This document shows positions 33,201-42,379 of a stretch of DNA of 64,000 nt, one piece after another (position 1 is the stretch's first letter; the number at the start of each line of letters is the position of its first letter). Under the pieces are notes generated by a model. That model searched no databases. It saw only the letters and a program-made list of their open reading frames with translations, and was not told where the DNA came from. Origin of the DNA: Durusdinium trenchii (Eukaryota; Sar; Dinophyceae; Suessiales; Symbiodiniaceae); contig CAXAMN010006635.1 of NCBI GenBank assembly GCA_963970005.1, positions 138,284 to 202,283 of the forward strand, read 5' to 3'. Position numbers and translations under genes: made by a program.

Positions 33201-35585
33201 CATCCACTTTGATCTGTAGAAGGCCGTTTAAACCCCTCAAAATAACAGCACAAATCCTTTTGCAGGACACCTGTGTCAGATAGCTTAAAGGGTCACAAAG
33301 GCTTTTGAATAAGAACACCTGGCCATATTAGCAGACTAAGATGGCAATTTTCCTCTTGGGTTGGCCAAGGACGGGGCCATGATGCAAGAAGTGCGGGCCC
33401 CAAACCGTGTTCATCTGGGCCTTTCTGGAAAGGCCCAGATGAACACCGATTTGGGGCCCGCATTTCTTGCATCATGGCCCCGTCCTTGGCCAACCCAAGA
33501 GGAAAATTACCAGACTAAGAGGACTAAGAGTTGAACATGCTTGTACTTTGGTCAGCTAGAGCTCGGATTAATGAGGTGGTTTGGTGGCTCGCCCACCACC
33601 CTCCTCACCTGCACCCACCACCAAAGCTCCACTGCTGCTCGACGATGAGGTGGGCTGTCGACCTGCGAGAGCTCCAATGACCGAGCCCTGGCTGAATCAG
33701 ACCCCAGGACTACCTGCGTAGATGGATCGGACTTTTCCCCAAAGTTCCGCTTCACTTCTCAAAACTCATCAGGCCAAGGTCTAATGCGCAATCTTTGCAA
33801 GGGCTGGTGGCACACGGGTCCTCCATGCTTCAATAGGTTGCAAAATTATACTCTAGTTACAACAAGTTATACAGGATATATTGAACAAAGACACATATGT
33901 TGATCTGTTGGACCATCTCCACTTCAGCACCAAGCTCATGACTGCTCAATACCATGCCTGAACTTAGATGCAAGCCCACCCGGAGTGGCATCCACTACAG
34001 TGTAGTGCCATGAGTCACAGCTTGAAAACATAGGTAATTATTTGGCCGCCCGAGAATTCAAAAATATATATATATATATACATAACTATATAATTAATGT
34101 ATGGTGGGTACAGCACGACTGAGCAGGACTCAATCTTGCACACTGTGCGTAAACCACAGAATAGTTCTGGCAAAATCTCACCCCCACATTGCAATCTTCT
34201 TGGCTTTCTCCCACCTGGCCAGGCAGTGCATATTTCGTGCAGTATGCATGTATATATATATATGGTCATGGAACTAAAAGGCACTGCCATCACAAAGCAA
34301 TAAGTGCACATGCTGACACTTTAAAGTTGTTTGCGCAAGTCTTTGAATAACAAGCTGGTGGCACGCTTCAGTAGGATCACCCTCCCACCCAATTTGGATG
34401 GCACCAGTGCTGTAAGGACTCTTGCCCAGGAGTTCTTGGGAAACATCCGGGTTGGCCTTCGAAATGTAAAAAGCCTGTTGGTAGAGAACCACACCGATTT
34501 GGCAGCCAACGGTCTTGGGATCATAGCATGTGAAACTCCTTAATGCACAGTGGCACCAAAAGAAAAACAAATTACACCTAAATGGCTATTAGTTGAACCG
34601 TAAGTTCAACATGTTGCTACTGAGGAACTTCTTGGCAAAGTCAGCCCCCGGGAGCTTCAAGCCATCAATGTTCAAGCCGCGCAAGGTTTCCAACGCATGC
34701 TGGGCCTTGTTTGCTGATGAAGCCTTCCGCTTGCTTGCTGCTGGTGCGTGCAGAGGGCTGTGGCTGTTTGCAGCAAAAGCTTTGGCCTTTGGGGATAGCT
34801 TGAAAGCTGCAGAGGGAGATTCTTGCTTCTGCTTACTAGGTTCACTCTTCTTGACAGGGGTGCCACCAGCTTGCTTAGCTGTTTGTGGGTGCTCGGCAAC
34901 AGCTTTAAACTCAGGTTCCAAGGTTCTTTTGGCACCCCTGCCTTTGCGAGCCATCTTTTGTTGCACAGCCATAACCTTGGCTTCAGCCTTTTCAAGCTTT
35001 TCTCGAGCCTTCTCCAAGGCCTTGTCGGCTGCTGTTTTCTTTTTCTGGGCCGCTTTCTCTTTGGCATCATCCTTCTTCTCATTTTCCTCTTCCTCCAAAC
35101 GTTTCTTCAGTTGTCGCTGTGATTCAACACTGGTTTCCACATGTGTGGAACTCCCCAAAGCTTCCGATGTCCGGGATTTGATCTCGTTCAACACATCTTC
35201 TGGGAGAGTTGGTGGGTTTGGAAGGAGTTGGTCCTTGTTTCTTCCTGCTGCTGGTTTTTGCTTTTTGGCCTTGGGCTGCTCACAGGGTGCCACCCCTGCT
35301 TCTTGCTTGTATTGATCACCCACATCAGGACACTCCATCACCACACCCACATCAGGACACTCCATCACCACATCAGAATCATCACCCAAGCTCTTTGCCT
35401 TTAAGATGCTAGAGTCCGCAGGTGGTTCATCAACAAGTTGTGAGTCTTGATTCCAAGGAAACGAATTCAACTCCACTTCAGTGAGTGGACAAATCAATTC
35501 CTCCTTGGTGTTGTTGTCCGGCAGAACGGCAGGCCCACTCCCAGCAGACTTGGAGCAATGTCCAGATGAACGTTCATGCGCAGCC
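30062..35585 (-). CDS. Gene B: multi-exon gene with cytosine-5-methyltransferase-like motifs
   Basis: Minus-strand exons in order are 34600-35585 (Lys/Glu-rich), 34320-34538, 33115-33213, 32111-32165, 31377-31735, about 31139-31238, about 30640-30845 and 30062-30235 (ending in a stop codon). Three exons carry motifs in the right order for a C5 DNA methyltransferase core: EYFCGVGSIVAGF (motif I-like), LAVPCNSFSFM (motif IV-like; the usual P-C-Q is P-C-N) and VVFFIENPLQSAL (motif VI-like; usual E-N-V). The C-terminal exons hold a conserved G-T-Q-H-L-N-E segment and a helical end. Two long hairpins (30911-31034 and 33346-33508) sit in its introns. I recall this family as high-copy in dinoflagellates. 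Whether it methylates DNA is inference; the target-recognition part is not evident. The short exons at 35850-35909 and 36238-36379 may be its 5' exons. Confidence 0.62.
30640..30845 (-). CDS. Gene B exon, basic segment with a conserved GTQHLNE
   Basis: It encodes KPRIWAGYLNQQLSRKDRAK, then V-K-V-T-V-N-K-E-T-G-K-K-V-V-T-G-T-Q-H-L-N-E. The pattern of a hydrated V-N-K-x-G-x-x-x-V-x-G-T followed by L is what I recall after the methyltransferase-like region in this family. The donor is possibly tttttt|gttaaa near 30645. Confidence 0.57.
30911..31034. repeat. Long hairpin, family 2, with a deletion in one arm
   Basis: CCCCAAGTCGGTACAAACAG and GGGCTTAAA are followed directly by their reverse complement, a near-perfect inverted repeat with almost no loop. 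The right arm goes on with TTTCTAGCATCATGGCCCCG and CCCCTGGCCAA; the left arm lacks the part matching TTTCTAGCATCATGG. The missing part is flanked by GGCGGG copies, so a short-repeat deletion is likely. The same CATGATGC segment is in the hairpin at 33346-33508. Confidence 0.85.
31139..31238 (-). CDS. Gene B exon with a YYGGWSVKPQ segment
   Basis: The exon is preceded by caagttggcaag-type acceptor sequence and encodes RSMGYYGGWSVKPQLGISNA. It lies directly after the PC/ENP exon in transcription order and fits the family pattern of a W-x-x-x-Y-G-x-x-S-x-K motif after the methyltransferase-like core. The lower edge is approximate. Confidence 0.52.
31377..31735 (-). CDS. Gene B exon with motif IV-like PC and motif VI-like ENP
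   Basis: The acceptor is ctgttaacag; the donor is probably caaac|gtggtt. About 119 residues are encoded: H-W-L-R-Q-G-F-D-V-A-R-D, a helix (F-I-N-A-L-A-L-L-L-R-V), RGLAWLAVPCNSFSFMSSSM, R-R-S-M-F-S-P-Y-G-D, a helix with N-T-V-C-T-R-S-C-L-L, then VVFFIENPLQSALHAWPYLN. The P-C (catalytic cysteine in C5 methyltransferases) and E-N lie about 50 residues apart, as expected for motifs IV and VI. I recall the G-V-P-C-x-S-F ... S-x-x-x-R-S ... E-x-P pattern as a dinoflagellate multicopy family. Confidence 0.68.
32111..32165 (-). CDS. Gene B exon with a motif I-like SAM loop
   Basis: Borders are atcctccag and ggattcc|gttccc. It encodes DLDCCEYFCGVGSIVAGF. F-x-G-x-G flanked by an acidic residue and a following helix is motif I (SAM-binding loop) of C5 DNA methyltransferases, where D-L-F-x-G-x-G-G is usual. 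The exon is short (55 nt). Confidence 0.6.
33115..33213 (-). CDS. Gene B exon 3
   Basis: An exon of exactly 33 codons between ccttctacag and ttccag|gtgccg. It encodes IKVDGQFNLAQVGFAICKAM followed by A-Q-D-K-L-E-K-V-Q-K-D-F-Q. The whole number of codons and strong junctions on both sides support it. The long hairpin at 33346-33508 lies about 130 bases upstream, in the intron. Confidence 0.62.
33346..33508. repeat. Long perfect hairpin, family 2, with flanking direct repeats
   Basis: Two arms of about 75-80 bases, starting AATTTTCCTCTTGGGTTGGC and ending in its reverse complement, are separated by a few bases near 33427. Arms include GGACGGGGCCATGATGCAAG and GCGGGCCCCAAA. CAGACTAAGA stands on both sides (33332-33341 and 33511-33520), as a target-site duplication would, a few bases outside the arms. 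It lies in a gene B intron. Confidence 0.87.
34062..34082. repeat. (TA)n microsatellite
   Basis: One of many short TA runs in the window. Others lie near 17495, 24535, 27730, 28045, 28610, 29850, 34250, 35605, 37830, 41655, 44015 and 46813. They are more frequent in the 24-38 kb block than elsewhere and mostly fall in introns. Confidence 0.8.
34320..34538 (-). CDS. Gene B exon 2
   Basis: The acceptor is gcattaag and the donor ttaaa|gtgtca. It encodes SFTCYDPKTVGCQIGVVLYQ, then A-F-Y-I-S-K-A-N-P and A-I-Q-I-G-W-E-G-D-P-T-E-A-C. No known domain was recognised. It follows the basic coiled-coil exon in the same strand order. Confidence 0.57.
34600..35585 (-). CDS. Gene B 5' exon, Lys/Glu/Ala-rich coiled coil
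   Basis: About 330 residues are open on the minus strand. In order there is an acidic, Ser/Pro-rich start; two copies of V-V-M-E-C-P-D-V-G from a 27-base tandem repeat; a basic stretch (K-A-K-K-Q-K-P); a long charged helix (K-K-R-L-E-E-E-E-N-E-K-K, then A-L-E-K-A-R-E-K-L-E-K-A-E-A-K); and a second basic Ser/Pro/Lys region. It ends T-L-R-G-L-N-I-D-G-L-K-L-P-G-A-D. The acceptor is probably ttttggag near 35586, and the donor acg|gttcaa near 34600. The basic composition suggests a nuclear or DNA-binding role, but no named domain was seen. Confidence 0.65.
35319..35372. repeat. 27-base tandem repeat, two copies, in frame
   Basis: CCCACATCAGGACACTCCAT plus CACCACA is repeated with a period of 27 inside the gene B 5' exon, giving V-V-M-E-C-P-D-V-G twice on the minus strand. 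The in-frame length fits an expressed, slippage-prone acidic linker. Confidence 0.8.
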
Positions 35586-35849
35586 TCCAAAACAGAGATG
35601 GACATATATATATATATATTCCAATATGGTAAATCCTGGCCTAGTCTAGAGTGTGAATCTTCAAGTTTTTTGCAATGTCAGTCACATTCATGAATTCCAG
35701 CCTCAGTAGCACCTGGATACTTACCAAAAAACTCTCGTATGCGCTCAGAATATGGAATGAAGCCTGCCGTTGCCTAGCATGGAAAGGTTCTTGTCTTGAG
35801 CAAACTTAAGCTTGTTTAGATGCACCAAAACCCAGCCAGCACACCACAC

Positions 35850-35909
35850 CTGAGATTCAGCAACTGCTGCAGTTCCCTCGTCCTCGCAATCCATTTGGGA
35901 GTCATTCAC
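35850..35909 (-). CDS. Short 20-codon exon
   Basis: A 60-nt exon between cctgcag and tctcag|gtgtgg, encoding VNDSQMDCEDEGTAAVAESQ. It is acidic. Both splice sites are strong and the length is a whole number of codons. It is upstream of the gene B long exon and may be part of that gene. Confidence 0.52.
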
Positions 35910-36237
35910 CTGCAGGCAGGACAAATAATTTCAGAACCACTTGGCCTTTGTCCACTCGGGTACATATGTGTTTCTCGACTTGTCAGTTGGCACTAGCCAT
36001 GGCACTAATCATTCACACTAGTCACTAGTCTGGCAAAAAAAATCATGCTTTTGACCCCACAGACACACACCCACACACCCTGATCACACAGCATACACCC
36101 CAAAAGCCTCCACAGCAGGTGCAATCGTGTCCACAGCAGAGGCAACCTTGGATGGATACCCCAACTTGTGTCATTGGCTTTGCAGGTGCAGAAAAAACAT
36201 GTTTGACAGCACATGCATGGACAAGTAGCTGCTACAC

Positions 36238-36379
36238 CCTCAGAGTGGGGCATAGAATCTTCTGACTTCACATGTACAGGAACTGCCACCCCAGGTACAA
36301 CATCACTATAGTGAGCTACATGTGTCACAGAAATGATGATCGGCTCATCATCGTAGTCCACATCCAACTCCATGAGATC
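36238..36379 (-). CDS. Acidic exon
   Basis: The acceptor ttttggcag precedes 36379; the donor is probably ctgagg|gtgtag. It encodes DLMELDVDYDDEPIIISVTH, then V-A-H-Y-S-D-V-V-P-G-V-A-V-P-V-H-V-K-S-E-D. No domain was recognised. It lies between the end of gene C and the main part of gene B and could belong to either. Confidence 0.52.
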
Positions 36380-36645
36380 CTGCCAAAATGAATGGACAAA
36401 TGTATGAGCCAGCAGCTAGCTGAGCCTGCAGCATCCACACACACTCTCATTCACACAAACCTGTCCGTCACACATACCATGTCCACTAGGTTAGACTAGC
36501 CAGGGCCTCAACTGCCTCCTCCGGTGGTGCCAATACAAGCTTCGCGCTTGCAGCCTTAACACAGCTAGTGGGTTTCAAGCTCTTTATTCACTTTTGCAAT
36601 ACACACGCGAGCAATATGCAAGAATTAGATTGGACACACCCTCAC

Positions 36646-36807
36646 CTGCTCCGCACGAATCTTTCTGAACTCCAGGACTATGTTCTTTAGGACTTTGACC
36701 TTCTCACTCCTGCACACAGGTAGCCCATGGCCAGTAAGGAAGATTGAAACATGCATTTGTTGTCCATTAGCATTGCCATCATAGAAAAAGACAACAGATG
36801 CATTGAC
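36646..36807 (-). CDS. Gene C exon of 54 codons
   Basis: An exon of exactly 54 codons between acatgtcag and gagcag|gtgagg. It encodes VNASVVFFYDGNANGQQMHV, then S-I-F-L-T-G-H-G-L-P-V-C and a basic helix (K-V-K-V-L-K-N-I-V-L-E-F-R-K-I). The strong splice sites and whole codon number support it well. Confidence 0.62.
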
Positions 36808-38196
36808 CTGACATGTTTAAACTCCTGCTTTGTGCAGTGCGGTTTGTCAACCCAATGACATACATCAGTAATTTTCTCAGTCGTGTCCCCTCAGTGTTCG
36901 CCCAATCCTCAGTCATTGTCCAACTAGCATCTGTATATATACACATGTACAGAAAAGTTCTGTCATACCTGTCAGATCAAATATAGGTTGAAGCGTAGGA
37001 AGGAAAGCAAAGAACACCATCAATATTTTGGACCAAGATTCACGGATGTAGCCTTTTCCACCCCTCCGCCCGTGGTAGTCAGTGTGAAAGTTCGATCGTA
37101 GTGAGAGCAAGAGGAGGGCACCCTGCAGGATGATATGTTTTTAGTGTGGGTGGCAACATGCAAATAAACAAAGTCTGACCAGCAGTGTGTGTACATGTTG
37201 CAAACCAGCCTCGAACTCGGCAAGGTGCGGAATCTCTTTCCCATTGAATAGGGAATTGGTCAGTGTTTTCTCACAGCAGGACAGGATGAGTTCCTTCAAG
37301 AGTGTAAAATTCTGCTCTATATCATTCTCCCTCTCTGTCACGATCTGACCAGTTTACCAGGGCCCTATCAGGTGACTGCATAATGGCTGGCCCATGACGG
37401 ACACCAAACTTCTGCAGAGAGTTGAAGATGTGAAGCCCAAGTGCCTGCAGTAGAAACACAGTCCATGAATTTTTACTATCTTGACTAGTCAAATACAGCT
37501 CATATTACAAGTAGTTAATACGAGGGACTGTGACTCGAAACCTCATGGGCTTGGTCACGTGCAAGTCATCCCCCTGCATTTCCTCTTCAACAATTGGTGC
37601 TGCTCTGGGCATCAGTGCAACCAGCCAGCCAGCAAAGCCGAGGACACTGGTCAGCTTTGAGATGATTTGAGCCAAGAAGTTCTGAACGTCGTGCAGCACT
37701 TGTGCATAGACATCTTGCAAAGCACTGTTTCAAAAGAACACTTCACAGTGGACAGTGGGCAGAGGGGTTCTCACCTTTAAGAGCACGTTGCCGCAAAAGC
37801 CCCATGGCCGGCACGGATCGATGGAAAAAAATATATATATCACCAATTGAAATCTTCAACGTACTCCATATCATATGGTTTGCTAGCCCCATATTCAGGA
37901 TGTCACTGGAAAACCTACAAGGGCCTACAGCCTATAGGCTGATTCCCATAATGAACTTTCCTTTGTATCGACAGATGTCACAGTATCATATGGCCTATCA
38001 CTGTTCCTGCAGCAAGTCATAGCAATCGACAGCAGCAGTGGCCTGAAAAATGGAGGGCAATGGCAGGGATTGGATTGAGAATGGTCAGGGGTAAGTCTAA
38101 CTTCCCACCAGCACGGTCTTGGACTTGTTGTCGCTTGAAGACAGTGCTGACAGGGTTTTGTTCCAGTCACCCGCTGACAAGCTACTTTCGGAATCA
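36646..38196 (-). CDS. Gene C: unrecognised multi-exon helical protein
   Basis: Minus-strand exons are 38109-38196 (Ser/Asp-rich, S-D-S-E-S-S-L-S), 38002-38042, 37509-37724, about 37385-37444, about 37195-37347, 36969-37122, about 36866-36934 and 36646-36807. The protein is mostly helical, with V-T-K-P-M-R-F-R-V-T-V-P-R-I and L-L-L-S-L-R-S-N-F-H-T-D-Y. I recall a high-copy dinoflagellate family with the same order of parts but no assigned function. A frame change between 37385-37444 and 37195-37347 would need an intron of only about 13 bases if all open sequence is used, so the junction lies elsewhere or the copy is frameshifted. Confidence 0.52.
36969..37122 (-). CDS. Gene C exon with LLLLSLRSNFH
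   Basis: The acceptor tcctgcag precedes 37122 and the donor ctgacag|gtatga ends it. It encodes GALLLLSLRSNFHTDYHGRR, then G-Y-I-R-E-S-W-S-K-I-L and L-Q-P-I-F-D-L-T. The 154 nt leave one extra base, which fits a next exon near 36866-36934 starting with the rest of an Asp codon. Confidence 0.58.
37509..37724 (-). CDS. Gene C exon
   Basis: The acceptor ttgaaacag precedes 37724 and the donor ctactt|gtaata ends it. It encodes ALQDVYAQVLHDVQNFLAQI, a hydrophobic stretch (L-G-F-A-G-W-L-V-A-L-M), an acidic loop and K-P-M-R-F-R-V-T-V-P-R-I-N-Y. The hydrophobic stretch is too short and too close to charged residues to call a membrane segment. Confidence 0.58.
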
Positions 38197-38249
38197 CTTG
38201 CTCACAGACAACTTGGATCTCTAGGGATAAGAACATCTCACTGCTTCGT

Positions 38250-39700
38250 AGAATACAGCGTCGTCCAGTTCATGTATCCACCATAGATCAGTCATGTGTC
38301 CACCATAGAAGGCGACCGACGAGGCCTACTTTCATTCGCCACCTCTGTGCAAACGGCTTTCAGCAACTTCCTTTTGAACTCTGGCAGAAGTGACGGGTAT
38401 TCGTTTGCCCGTCGGAAAAGAAAAGACCCCGGATGAGATCAAGATCTGCATCGATCACCCGACGGATCGGTCAGACAATGATCGAAGCCAATGATCGAAG
38501 CCCAATCTGGCGTGGCCTTCCTCCAACAATCATGGAAGTGGACAAATATGTTGTCCATGTTTTGAATTTATATGTTGTTGTATGTCTTTGCTTTGTTGTT
38601 TGTTCTTCCACGGTGCCTGGGAGGCGCCATATTACACCGTACCCATATCTGCTGATAGAGGAAAGTCATCTTCCAACAGGCCACTTTTCCCATGATGCTT
38701 GGAGCACAAACACCATATGGTGTCGATCGCTCTCTGAACAAGCAGAGTCTCGGCACACATTTGTCACCCAGCCACATCACAAAGGTTCTTTGAGCTGGTA
38801 TTTGCCTGCATCAACCACACACAGTCAAAAGCACATCAAAAACAGTCTCTCCTGCACAACATCTCAAGCAACATCATACACACACTTTGCTCAAGCACAG
38901 CTATAGGCCAGGGTGTTTTTTCTGAGAGATGTGCCGATGTGGCAACTCAAAGGGGTATGGATCACAACCACGGCTTCTCGACACGCGGATTTCTCCCACG
39001 TCCCGCAACTGTACAGTGCAAAATAACGTTGAACGCTAGCTACTAGCGCATTCCTCCACCAAGAGTTCCGAGATGTTCTTTTTGCGTTGCGTCCCAGAGT
39101 TCTCCCCACACCATTCCAGTGGCTTCGTCAGCTTATCAAGTCTATACCCGACTGTTCAGACTGAACAAACACATCCAAAAAAGGGGCGTTCACCCCTGGT
39201 GTTGAGACACGCCGGCATCCAGAAACCTCAGATTTGGTGGGCTGGACTCACATTCGCTTCAACCGCCTGGACTCATATTGCAGGCTCCTCCAGCGTCTCT
39301 TAGCCTCCTGTGGTGTACAGAAATGGCACTTTCTGCACTGGTCGCCAAAGTGACATCGAACTTTCTCCTGGGAAGGAGTGCAAGAGTCTTGGAATCTGGA
39401 GAGACATACCTTCCCGTGGTTCCAAAAATCTTCTCGTTGGAGAGTGGTGCCCATAAACTATTTTTGGGGGGGCCTTTTCTTTTCACCCAAGCATGGAACT
39501 CCTGGTCGCTTTGTCCGTTTTTGTTGATGTCTTTACAGTAAGGTTGACGGTTAGCCACTGCTACAAGAGTCAATAGACTTACTATATAACTCTGACCGCC
39601 TGAATCACAAGGTCCACTTCCATAAGTTTTGTTGCCCCTCCCCCTCAACAAACACGGGAAAACTGATGTCTATATAGAGTCTATATGGAGTTCAAGAAAC
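38250..39700. other. Spacer between gene C and the right-hand PPR exons
   Basis: A short direct repeat (ATCCACCATAGA, then GTCCACCATAGA, 38276-38308) lies just upstream of gene C. No promoter motif could be named, and no exon was supported up to about 40 kb. Confidence 0.4.
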
Positions 39701-40024
39701 GACCCTCAAAAAGGCCGAGGCAAAAAAACCAAAAACACCACACTGAGCCTAGCCACTCCAAAGTAGAATCTGCAGGGCTCACATCGTCCTGCGGCATGCA
39801 ATTCCAATGTCCCCATTGCTCTCATATCTGGAGCAGTCACGGATGGCTTCGTCACTGGAAGCATGGTTTCAAGCTGCAACGCCACAACTGTGGCACGCGT
39901 CCCGCGCGCGTTTTCCACGCCGTCCTCGCTTCTTCTCCCTTCATGCGCCGCTCGGGCTCGCCCGGTGCACGGAGGCGCCGACCCAGCTCGCCCGCTGCAC
40001 GGAGGCGGTATGGGCGGTGCCGAG

Positions 40025-40190
40025 CTTTCTGCGGTGAAGTGGAGGAAGGTCTTGTGAACCGACACGGTGCAGCGGTCTTCGTCGTCCGGACGAAAGGTCA
40101 GGACCACGTGCCCTTCTGGGGGCCAGCGGAAAAAAGCCGACATGCCTTTGAACGCGTAAGCCCAAACTTGGCTTGAACCAAAGCTCGAAG
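40025..40190 (-). CDS. Possible exon of unknown function
   Basis: The minus strand has the longest open frame of the right half (210 codons from 40338). Its middle, VWAYAFKGMSAFFRWPPEGH then V-V-L-T-F-R-P-D-D-E-D-R-C-T-V, looks like real protein and is preceded by an acceptor-like ggttcaag. The lower part is an Ala/Pro/Arg-rich stretch over a GC-rich repeat and is probably not coding. No family was recognised. Confidence 0.33.
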
Positions 40191-40424
40191 ATGCTAGTGT
40201 CGCACCTGGTCCATTTCGGCATTCCTTTGCTTGATCCAAATTACAGTGAGTCAAAGTTTGGTCATGCCTAGGATTTCTGACAGCAATTCTCCAATCTTCA
40301 CCAGCTCTGTCTTCATGAGATTTCATGAATGCATGCAACCCTATTGTGGCCGGATCGTGGAGTTGCTCACGGAAAACACAGAAAAATCCGCCGGATCCGC
40401 TGTCTTTCAGCCAATCATCATCAA

Positions 40425-40500
40425 GCTGAAGAAATGCAGGGCCCAGCGCCAGTGTCCAGTCTTCTCCACCGAACTGATGGTGCCGCTGTAGACATACACC
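40425..40500 (-). CDS. PPR-repeat exon
   Basis: Minus-strand translation gives YSGTISSVEKTGHWRWALHF followed by F-S-L-M-M-I. Y-S-G-T-I-S-S with E-K-x-x-x-W-x-W-A-L-H-F-F is a complete PPR pattern. It is the first PPR exon to the right of the exon-dense block and is on the same strand as those on the left. Confidence 0.67.
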
Positions 40501-41484
40501 TCAGATAAGAAGCGCTTAAGACACCGGCATCTCTTGACGAGTTTGAAGCTCCAATAAAGGGTCTCACAGGTTGAACATTTAATGTATAATCAGGTGCAAT
40601 ATTTACCTCTGAGTGTTTGTAGTTCATGGGCCTGTTGTTACGGTAAATCTCACGCAGTCATCCTTCTTTTGTTTTTCCACCAGGGCCCACAGGGCGGGAC
40701 AAAGTACCAGTTGGTCGTACCTCGTTTTTGTATGTTTTTGTTTTTTCTGACCCGGGTCAGCTTCCATGTTGGGTCAGGTACCAAACGGGTCCAGGTAGAT
40801 CATTGTTGTTATCAAGTTGCAGCACCAACCCCCGAGTGGAACGGCCCGGTTGTTGCAAACCTCTTCCCTGGTCGCATCGCCAGGTCGTCACACCTGGCGT
40901 GAGCCTTGAGCTCGGCACTGACCGGCAAGGAAATATCATGAAACGCGGCCCTGGGCAAGTGCTTCTGCGGCTGCGCTAGCCAAGAATGTTCCGATACTTT
41001 CAGAACAAAATGCACATGTTGGGATGGATTGCTCAGTGACGAGGAGGTGGTGTTGTGTTGAGTGAAAAACATGCTTGCTGCGCGGTATCCAAGTATACAG
41101 CAACTCCTCCTGGGTTGCATGAGGAGGCGCCTTTGCGTGCTAATTTTGAGGCAAGACTTGGGATGACTTGAATGGGTGCACAAACGCCTGTCAACACGCC
41201 GCGACATGTCTCGTCTCGGATGCTTGACTCTCTTGTGTAGCTCCTTTGAGACTCGAGGAAAAGCAACCTGAACCCATGCTGTCTTGTGATGTTGCACGTT
41301 TAGGAGCGGAGTGATACTCTTGATACTTGCCACAGACGTCATTAGCATTCATTAGCGCACAACCATCCACAGTCCCAACCCACCCTAAATCATCCTTCCT
41401 TGTGCAACCGCATGAACAGAACGGCAGCCTTCAAAGGATTCTTCGCACCACGGTCCGGTCCTACTCTGATCGACCGAGGCGCGT

Positions 41485-41590
41485 CTGGCTGCGGAGACTG
41501 TTGGAACACCTGGAGCGCCATGAGCCACTGAGCCGATTTCTCGCAGGAGCTAATGAGGGCGCTGAAGCTCACCTGGGGCGCGCCGCCCGA
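41485..41590 (-). CDS. PPR-repeat exon
   Basis: The minus strand encodes G-G-A-P-Q-V-S-F-S-A-L-I-S-S-C, then EKSAQWLMALQVFQQSPQPD. This is a full repeat with E-K-S-A-Q-W and A-L-Q-V-F. It is one of the best kept in the window. Confidence 0.73.
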
Positions 41591-42006
41591 AAAAGCCAAG
41601 TCGACGCATGCGAAGCTTGAATTAGTCAACCCGCTCTTCTCAACCCGGCTCTTCTATATATATATATATGATCTATGTCTATATATTACTGTATATATAG
41701 TGGAACTAGGCTGATTTTCCGACCTCCCCGTTTTTGGGCGGTTCGGTGCTTGACATCGGTGGTTCGATTTTTCTGGGAGGCTGTCTCTCATCGCTCTCAT
41801 GTGGGGGGATGGAGCCCGAAGCTAGGGCTTTCTTGCGACTTTCAAACGGGTCAAGCCGGAGCGTGCATTGCTCATGGACTCATGGATTGCTTTTGATGGA
41901 TAATATCTGCAAAACATCGGCGCAAGCTGGCAACAATCCGGAATAAGTGCTGGGAGGAAACATAAAACAACACGCACACAGACATTAAGCAGCTGATCTA
42001 TACATA

Positions 42007-42098
42007 CCCAGACACTCCATGCATGGAATATGTGCCTACATTCACCACAAACCAGCCCAATGTAGGCATAGATATGCCAGTCCCATGGAGTGTCTGGG
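42007..42098. repeat. MITE family 3
   Basis: A 92-base element with perfect terminal inverted repeats CCCAGACACTCCATG and inner inverted TGCCTACATT. The loop is a short CACCACAAACCAGCCC part. Related, more diverged copies are near 18830-18905, 44607-44702, 54745-54830 and 59915-60020; they share ATATATGCCTACATTGACCC and CTCAAACCACC. Confidence 0.8.
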
Positions 42099-42379
42099 AG
42101 TCAATATGAGGGCATTTGACCACAATTCGAGGGTGCCGTCCACATTTCAGGCAGGCCAAAAACCTGCATTGCTGGATGACCAACCATCAGATCTTCAATA
42201 TCCATAAATGCATGCTTGCGATCAGTACCTTGCACTTCTTGTGACCTCTGGACAATCAACATCCACCAACCTCTTCAGCCACCAAAACAAATCATAATAT
42301 TTATCAAAGGCTTCGGTCATATATGGATGGTCCTATGGACTCAAACGGGCGTACTTTCCAACGTTTCAGGGCTACGTCC

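Noticed and set aside
34593-35315. Long plus-strand open frame (240 codons) rich in Phe, Ser and Leu
   Set aside because: It is the antisense shadow of the Lys/Glu-rich gene B exon; its composition (F/L/S from K/E codons) is typical of such shadows.
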